Below, piece by piece: positions 6,861 through 10,885 of a DNA stretch of 10,885 nucleotides. Both the position numbers and the translations under genes were made by a program. The notes below the pieces were generated by a model. It made no database searches, was not told the origin of the DNA, and worked only from the letters and a program-made list of their open reading frames with translations. Within the stretch, counting starts at the first letter, position 1; each line of letters opens with the position of its first letter. Origin of the DNA: JAFLDD01 sp049314715 (GTDB taxonomy: Bacteria > Pseudomonadota > Alphaproteobacteria > Rickettsiales > UBA3002); the NCBI GenBank assembly GCA_049314715.1, contig JBMOEL010000060.1, positions 1-10,885 on the forward strand. Reading direction: 5' to 3'.

Positions 6861-7079
6861 ATGTTAATGCAATGGCAAGTACCTATGAATGACGACGTCG
6901 TGATTCTCAAGCAGCTCGATGAGCTACGCGAACAACACCGTAAACTCGATAGCGAAATTTCACAACTCGTCGGCACCGACAATGAGTTCCGTTTAGCGCA
7001 ACTCAAGAAGCAAAAGCTTCGCATGCGCGACCAGATTTCTATTTTAGAAACGGAAATGTTCCCCGATCAGCCAGCTTAG
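6861..7079 (+). CDS. DUF465 (YdcH-like) small coiled-coil protein
   Basis: A 72-aa, highly charged, all-helical protein. The core (about 16-65) carries the DUF465 pattern: LDELREQHRKLDSEISQL, then RLAQLKKQKLRMRDQISILE. This is the short helical hairpin found in many alphaproteobacteria, often as several paralogues per genome. Its molecular role is not established. TAAGG at 6849-6853 with seven-base spacing supports the ATG at 6861; a second ATG at 6885 (MNDDVVI) is closer to most family N-termini but has no comparable ribosome binding site. The gene has its own promoter candidate and converges on the GGDEF gene with 12 bases between the stops, including six T residues (7083-7088) that could help end transcription. 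Confidence 0.8.
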   Translation: MLMQWQVPMNDDVVILKQLDELREQHRKLDSEISQLVGTDNEFRLAQLKKQKLRMRDQISILETEMFPDQPA

Positions 7080-7091
7080 GCGTTTTTTCGT

Positions 7092-8165
7092 TTAATGAAT
7101 TACGCCCGACTGCTCAACAAATTCACCCGTCACCACTTGGTTGCGGCCTTTTTGCTTGGCCTGCACCATTCGATTGTCTGCCAGTGAGAGCAACATGCCT
7201 GCGTCCTGCTCTTGCGTTTCGCGGCTAGTCGCCACACCAATCGATAGCGTCACTTGAACTGGATGCACGCTATGGCGCGAGGTGAAATGGTGGTTATTCA
7301 CCGTGGTGCGAATGCGTTCGGCCACCCAATAAGCGCCCTCCACACTCGTATCGGGAAGCACAATGGCAAACTCCTCGCCCGCAACACGCGCCGCCATATC
7401 CGTTTCGCGCAGGCAGGAGAGAATGAGCTTGGTGAGTTCCTGCAATACAAAATCACCAAATGGTTCGGTGTGTTGCTGGTTGAGCGCCGCAAACTTATCA
7501 ATATCAATCATCAGCAGCGCAGCGTCTTTACCGCTGCGGCGCGTGCGTTTTACTTCGTCTTCAAGCTTCGCAAAAAATTGTTTACGCAGCGGTAGACCTG
7601 TGAGCGCGTCGCGGCTGACTAATTCATGCACCGCTTCTTTGAGTTGTTCTTCGGCATAGATACGGTCGGTGATATCGCGCAAGCTTCCTACGGAGCCAAG
7701 CAGCTTGCCATTCTTATCGTGCCATGGATAGGAAATGTCCGACACCCAGATTTTACGGCCATCTTTGGTGCGCATCAAATAATCCGCCTGCCATTTTTGT
7801 ACTTCGCGATTCTTGCGCATCAGCTCAAGCCCAGCATAGCTTTCTACTTGTTTCACGCCCCCATCAATGAGGCGCGTTTCGATAATCAGCGTACGCACGT
7901 TCATGTGTTTCAGCTCATTGGGCGTGTAGCCCAGCAGCTTCGTCGCATTCGGGCTGACATAACTATAATGCATGGTTTCATAGTCGAGACGATAGACGGT
8001 ATCAGTCGAATAATTACTGAGAATTTCCAACTCGTCTTTGAGCTGTTGGATGGTGACGAGATGCTCCAACGCTTGCTTGCCTTTGCGCAAGCCGCGTTTC
8101 GCTTTGTTTTTCCAGAGTCGCTTGATTGCCGAGGTCTTTGTTTTTTTCGCTGGGTGAACAGCCAT
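7092..8165 (-). CDS. PAS-GGDEF signalling protein with an atypical active site
   Basis: A cytoplasmic-looking sensor of 357 aa: a basic N-terminus (1-34) without signal peptide or membrane segment, a short helix, one PAS domain with PAC motif (about 45-170, ending SVGSLRDITDRIYAEEQL), then a GGDEF domain (about 183-347). GGDEF domains make cyclic di-GMP from two GTP. Here the signature is AGEEF (262-266) instead of GG(D/E)EF. The guanine-contacting Asn of the LTGLPN box is Leu193, and the DIDxFKxxND...GH stretch reads DIDKFAALNQQHTEPFGD (221-238), losing Lys, Asp and Gly-His. Metal-binding Asp221 and Glu264 remain. The inhibitory-site motif RETD (253-256) lies exactly five residues before the signature and is intact. 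It may be a weak cyclase or a c-di-GMP-binding regulator. GAGG five bases before the ATG supports the start. It lies 86 bp downstream of htpG. Confidence 0.9.
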   Translation of the reverse strand: MAVHPAKKTKTSAIKRLWKNKAKRGLRKGKQALEHLVTIQQLKDELEILSNYSTDTVYRLDYETMHYSYVSPNATKLLGYTPNELKHMNVRTLIIETRLIDGGVKQVESYAGLELMRKNREVQKWQADYLMRTKDGRKIWVSDISYPWHDKNGKLLGSVGSLRDITDRIYAEEQLKEAVHELVSRDALTGLPLRKQFFAKLEDEVKRTRRSGKDAALLMIDIDKFAALNQQHTEPFGDFVLQELTKLILSCLRETDMAARVAGEEFAIVLPDTSVEGAYWVAERIRTTVNNHHFTSRHSVHPVQVTLSIGVATSRETQEQDAGMLLSLADNRMVQAKQKGRNQVVTGEFVEQSGVIH

Positions 8166-8217
8166 AATGACCTCATACGTTGTTATTGTTACCTATGAGT
8201 CTTAGCATGGATGTATT

Positions 8218-8253
8218 AAAAAATCGTAAATGACTGTGCGTTGCAGCGATTTT
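8218..8253 (-). terminator. Possible terminator at the end of htpG
   Basis: On the minus strand AAAATCG (8253-8247) pairs with CGATTTT (8226-8220), continued by more T residues to 8218. The 20-base loop contains a smaller CTG/CAG pairing. The stem is AT-rich and overlaps the htpG stop codon, so efficiency is uncertain and some read-through into the GGDEF gene is likely. Confidence 0.35.
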
Positions 8254-10084
8254 AACCTAAAAGCTTCGCATTCAATCGCTTAGTAAACGCCGCAATGTCA
8301 CTCACCGACTCACCTTCCGCGATGCGCGCTTGGTCAAGCAGCAGCCATAAACTATCCTCGTCATGCCCCTCTGCCAGCTTCTGAATCAGTGGGTGATTGG
8401 GGTTTACCTCGAGAATTTTTGGCATGCGTTTTGGCAGCTGGTTATGCTCGGCCAAGAAACGCTCCATACGCAACTCCATATCGCCTTCGCCAATCGCCAA
8501 ACACACGGGGCTGTCAGCCAAACGCTGCGTGGTGCGTACGTCACGCACCTCCTCGCCATAGAGTTTTTTCATCGCATCAATCAGCGAGGTAATCGCTTCG
8601 CTATCTTTTGCCTTCTCTTCTTTATTTTCGAAATCCTTGCCTGCACGCAACACGGATTTGAACGGTGTCTCGCCGTATTTCAGCGTCACATTTGTCCAGA
8701 AATCATCGACATGGTCAGTGAGTAATAGCACCTCGATACCACGTGCTTTGAAGCCCTCAATTTGTGGGCTGCTTTGCAAGGCTTTGAGCGAATCACCCGT
8801 GATATAATAAATCGCCTCCTGGTCGGACTTCATACGCGACTTATAGTCGGCAAGTGATGTCATCGCATCGCCATGCGTTGAATGGAATCTACATGCATCC
8901 AAGATTTTATCACGCGGCTCAGTGGCTTCACACAAACCTTCTTTCAGTACTGGTCCGAAATTATTCCAGAACTTCGTGTACTCTTCTGGCTCTTTTTCCG
9001 CGCGCTTTTTAAGATCCGCCAACACACGCGACGTGATAGATTCACGGATTTTCGTGAGAACGGCATTTTTCTGTAGCGTTTCGCGGCTGATATTCAGCGG
9101 CAAATCTGATGAATCAATCACACCACGCAAAAAGCGCATATAGGCGGGAACAAGGTCTACGCCTTCGTCGGTAATGAATACGCGCTTTACGTAAAGCTTC
9201 ACGCGTCGTTTGCGTTCGGGGTGGAACAGATCAAACGGCTTCATGCCTGGGATGAACAGCAAGTTCGTATATTCTACTTTTCCCTCGGCTTTATTGTGCA
9301 GCACCATCCATGGTTTTTCAGGGCTATGCGCCACATGACGGTAAAATTCTTGATACTGCTCTTCACTCACATCACTTTTATTCCGCGTCCAAATCGCTGA
9401 ACCGTCATTGAGAGTTTGGGTGACACCTTCCTCGTCCGTCAGCGTAATCGGGAATGATACATGGTCAGAGTAGGTTTTGGTGATGAAGCCAAGCTTGTGC
9501 TTATCGAGATATTCTTTCGCATCACCTTTCAGGTGAAGGATAATTGTTGTTCCCCTAGCGCGCGTAGAAGCAGGCATAATACTGTATGAACCAAGCCCTT
9601 CTGATTCCCAGGCCCACGCATCATCTTCGCCCGCCTTGCGGGTGGTAACGGTGACTTTGTCGGCCACCATGAAGGCGGAATAAAAGCCCACACCAAATTG
9701 GCCGATGAGATTAGTGTCCTTGTTTTTTTCAATTTGTTCGAAGAACTCACGCGTGCCTGATTTGGCGATGGTGCCGAGATTGGCAATCAAGTCCTCACGA
9801 TTCATGCCAATGCCAGTATCTTCAATCGTGATAGTTTTTGCTTTCTCATCAAAGCTAAGGTGAATCTTTAACTCAGGATTATCCTTGATTAGCCCATCAT
9901 TCTGCGCGGCTTCATAGCGCAACTTGTCACACGCGTCAGACGCGTTGGAAATCAGCTCACGCAGAAAAATATCGCGGTTCGTATAAAGCGCATGAATCAT
10001 CAAGTGCAATACGCGCGCAATCTCGGCATCAAACGTATGGTGTTCTGCTTGTGGTTCAGTGGTCTTTTTTGCTGCTTTTGCCAT
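8252..10084 (-). CDS. htpG: Molecular chaperone HtpG (bacterial Hsp90)
   Basis: HtpG is the ATP-driven dimeric Hsp90 chaperone of the cytoplasm. The 610-aa product has the GHKL ATPase domain first (about 15-215). It shows FLRELISNASDACDKLR (40-56, Glu43 and Asn47), EDTGIGM (88-94), NLGTIAKSGTREF (102-114) and the lid motif GQFGVGFYSAF (128-138). The middle domain follows with PERKRRVKLYVKRVFI (289-304) and the DLPLNISRETLQ loop (327-338, Arg334), then the C-terminal dimerisation domain (from about 505). It is close to the usual length and no key residue is missing. The ATG has only a modest upstream purine stretch (AGGGTAAG). A palindromic repeat occupies the leader 20-130 bases upstream. The next gene remnant upstream on the same strand is aroC-like. 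Confidence 0.97.
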   Translation of the reverse strand: MAKAAKKTTEPQAEHHTFDAEIARVLHLMIHALYTNRDIFLRELISNASDACDKLRYEAAQNDGLIKDNPELKIHLSFDEKAKTITIEDTGIGMNREDLIANLGTIAKSGTREFFEQIEKNKDTNLIGQFGVGFYSAFMVADKVTVTTRKAGEDDAWAWESEGLGSYSIMPASTRARGTTIILHLKGDAKEYLDKHKLGFITKTYSDHVSFPITLTDEEGVTQTLNDGSAIWTRNKSDVSEEQYQEFYRHVAHSPEKPWMVLHNKAEGKVEYTNLLFIPGMKPFDLFHPERKRRVKLYVKRVFITDEGVDLVPAYMRFLRGVIDSSDLPLNISRETLQKNAVLTKIRESITSRVLADLKKRAEKEPEEYTKFWNNFGPVLKEGLCEATEPRDKILDACRFHSTHGDAMTSLADYKSRMKSDQEAIYYITGDSLKALQSSPQIEGFKARGIEVLLLTDHVDDFWTNVTLKYGETPFKSVLRAGKDFENKEEKAKDSEAITSLIDAMKKLYGEEVRDVRTTQRLADSPVCLAIGEGDMELRMERFLAEHNQLPKRMPKILEVNPNHPLIQKLAEGHDEDSLWLLLDQARIAEGESVSDIAAFTKRLNAKLLG

Positions 10085-10103
10085 TGTCTTACCCTATTTT
10101 TCT

Positions 10104-10217
10104 GTCACCCCCGCGCAGGCGGGGGTCTATGCCATGCCTCTAATACGTCCAAGAGTTAGGGCATGGATTGGCTTTGCCTGTCTCCGCTTCGCTTCGGCTC
10201 CCGCCTACGCGGGAATG
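10104..10217. repeat. Palindromic repeat upstream of htpG
   Basis: A roughly 114-bp element bounded by GTCACCCCCGC on the left and GCGGGAATGA on the right. It contains a strong hairpin 10107-10114 with 10119-10126 (8 bp, GCAG loop), a hairpin 10199-10204 with 10209-10214 (6 bp, CTAC loop), and a central pairing CCATGCC (10132-10138) with GGCATGG (10160-10166). It belongs to the same broad GTCATTCC-ended repeat class as the element upstream of gltX, but the GC-rich arms differ. In translation it gives the familiar VTPAQAGV / APAYAGM artefact peptides. Confidence 0.8.
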
Positions 10218-10223
10218 AAAAGG

Positions 10224-10251
10224 AGATATGTTTCTAGGATGCTATTTCAAG
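10224..10251 (-). promoter_or_regulatory. Heat-shock-like promoter candidate for htpG
   Basis: Minus strand CTTGAA (10251-10246) and AAACATAT (10233-10226) are spaced 12 bases apart and resemble a sigma-32 (RpoH) promoter, with a poor -10 half lacking the C run. It overlaps the stop codon of the aroC remnant, so the -35 match may be coding chance. Transcription from here would put the palindromic repeat in the htpG leader. Confidence 0.2.
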
Positions 10252-10319
10252 GCCTTGTAACCCAGATAGGCGTCAGCCAGCACGCAGGCCATCATCGCTT
10301 CACTAATTGGCACGGCGCA
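10242..10319 (-). pseudogene. aroC: 3' remnant of chorismate synthase gene (aroC), 5' part missing
   Basis: Read on the minus strand, the frame ending at the TAG 10244-10242 gives AVPISEAMMACVLADAYL followed by GYKALK. This matches the C-terminus of chorismate synthase, where RAVPxxEAMxAxVLAD is the usual ending after the GRHDPC motif. Going further upstream the frame yields only Cys and Asn and then a TGA (10325-10323). No GRHDPC-like sequence is visible in any frame, so homology stops abruptly near 10319. Chorismate synthase makes chorismate, the precursor of aromatic amino acids including tryptophan; a complete copy should therefore exist elsewhere. The fragment could be a truncated gene at a recombination junction, or the duplicated 3' end left by an element that integrates at the aroC end. 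It was identified from memory of the family without a search. Confidence 0.65.
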
Positions 10320-10364
10320 GTTTCATCAATATTTCATGCTTTTTTTAAGTTAGAAAGCAAACTT

Positions 10365-10394
10365 TTAATACAACATTAATGTTTTGATTATAAT
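10365..10394 (+). promoter_or_regulatory. Promoter of the caspase-like gene
   Basis: A perfect TATAAT (10389-10394) has TTAATA (10365-10370, four of six matches to the -35 consensus) 18 bases upstream, in an AT-rich stretch. The predicted start is near 10401, about 17 bases before the ATG. A 12-bp palindrome lies between the two boxes. Confidence 0.5.
10372..10383. promoter_or_regulatory. Perfect 12-bp palindrome, possible operator
   Basis: AACATTAATGTT is a perfect inverted repeat in the spacer between the -35 and -10 candidates of the rightmost gene, where a dimeric repressor would block polymerase. No regulator gene is visible in the window. AT-rich sequence yields short palindromes by chance, so this is only suggestive. 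Confidence 0.3.
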
Positions 10395-10417
10395 CTCTCT
10401 TAATATTGGATGATTTT

Positions 10418-10885
10418 ATGAAAGATAATATACTTATTGTGCGAGGCCCACGGACGTCAAATCCTGAGACCAATGAAAATATATGGCTCTATGTAACAAG
10501 TGCGGCATCTAAGGGATACAGAGTCACTGTTGTCGGTGACGGTACGAGAGAAGTTAGTATCCAAGAGATTACTTCCGCCGCCAACGAACTTAAAGGTAAT
10601 ACGCAGCTAATCGTCCATGCTCATGGCGGAGTGAATAAGGATGGAGACTACGTACTTGGCTTAAACAAGGGTAATCAGAACTCTCAAAATAGTATTAGTG
10701 AATCGTCCGTAACAATTGAATTTTCATCGAATGCCGTCACTGGCTCGTCTTTTGCAAAAAGCCTACCAAAAAATATTAGTAGCGTTTCGTATTTAACCTG
10801 TAGTTCAGGCGCAGCACCCGTGCATGAACACAACCCTGGCACTAGCGTCTATATGTTTTCTAATCCGAGCGCTGGGAAGGCCGGC
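10418..10885 (+). CDS. Putative caspase-like (clan CD) cysteine peptidase, N-terminal part; runs off the window
   Basis: The frame is open from the ATG at 10418 to the last base (156 codons, no stop), so the protein is longer. I do not recognise a specific family. Two segments fit the caspase-fold pattern. A hydrophobic strand ends in His-Gly (TQLIVHAHGG, 62-71, His69-Gly70). A second strand ends in a cysteine followed by Ser-Gly (SSVSYLTCSSGAA, 121-133, Cys128), as in CHAT, MARTX-CPD and related clan CD peptidases. The N-terminal MKDNILIVRG and GYRVTVVGDG look like further beta strands of an alpha/beta fold. There is no signal peptide. The 59-residue His-Cys spacing is somewhat long but tolerable with an insertion. 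Codon use (AGA, ATA, CTA, frequent AGT) and the AT-rich leader differ from the neighbours, suggesting acquisition. GGA at 10408-10410 gives only a weak ribosome binding site. Confidence 0.7.
   Translation, partial: MKDNILIVRGPRTSNPETNENIWLYVTSAASKGYRVTVVGDGTREVSIQEITSAANELKGNTQLIVHAHGGVNKDGDYVLGLNKGNQNSQNSISESSVTIEFSSNAVTGSSFAKSLPKNISSVSYLTCSSGAAPVHEHNPGTSVYMFSNPSAGKAG

Noticed and set aside
7626..8198. 190-codon plus-strand frame opposite the PAS region
   Set aside because: Shadow of the PAS-GGDEF gene, with no recognisable motifs and no start signals.
10059..10379. Plus-strand open frame of 106 codons across the htpG start and upstream repeat
   Set aside because: Most of it is the htpG 5' end in antisense, repeat artefact peptides and the antisense of the aroC remnant; no ribosome binding site or family signal.

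Overview
This window looks like a piece of an alphaproteobacterial chromosome of balanced base composition. The evidence is the ComEC variant with a degenerate C-terminal region, the alphaproteobacterial-type GluRS signature (YMHAVVVDDHDMG), the small DUF465 protein, and gene order resembling the alphaproteobacterial trpD-trpC ... comEC / gltX neighbourhood. I cannot name the genus.

Layout: 1-1057 holds the end of trpD overlapped by trpC (tryptophan synthesis, + strand). comEC (-) converges on trpC and shares four bases with it. comEC and gltX (+) diverge across about 100 bp mostly filled by a small palindromic repeat. def (+) follows, then a 215-bp compound palindromic repeat. Next come a small secreted four-cysteine protein (+) and fmt (+), joined by a TAATG stop/start overlap. 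def and fmt form the formyl-methionine cycle pair (formylation of initiator tRNA, deformylation of nascent peptides). After a probable terminator comes a 72-aa DUF465 coiled-coil protein (+). It converges on a PAS-GGDEF signalling protein (-) that lies downstream of htpG (Hsp90, -).

The right-hand 650 bp is different. Upstream of htpG lies a third palindromic repeat, then about 25 codons that I read as the 3' end of aroC (chorismate synthase, - strand), cut off abruptly. An AT-rich stretch follows, with a perfect TATAAT and a 12-bp palindrome. Then comes the start of a gene running off the window whose product carries the His-Gly and Cys-x-Ser-Gly pattern of caspase-like (clan CD) cysteine peptidases. 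Codon use changes at the same place. I interpret 10317-10325 as the edge of an acquired segment, and this is the most interesting part of the window. The rest is ordinary housekeeping DNA, apart from a GGDEF domain with eroded active-site residues but an intact inhibitory-site motif, and the structured repeats.
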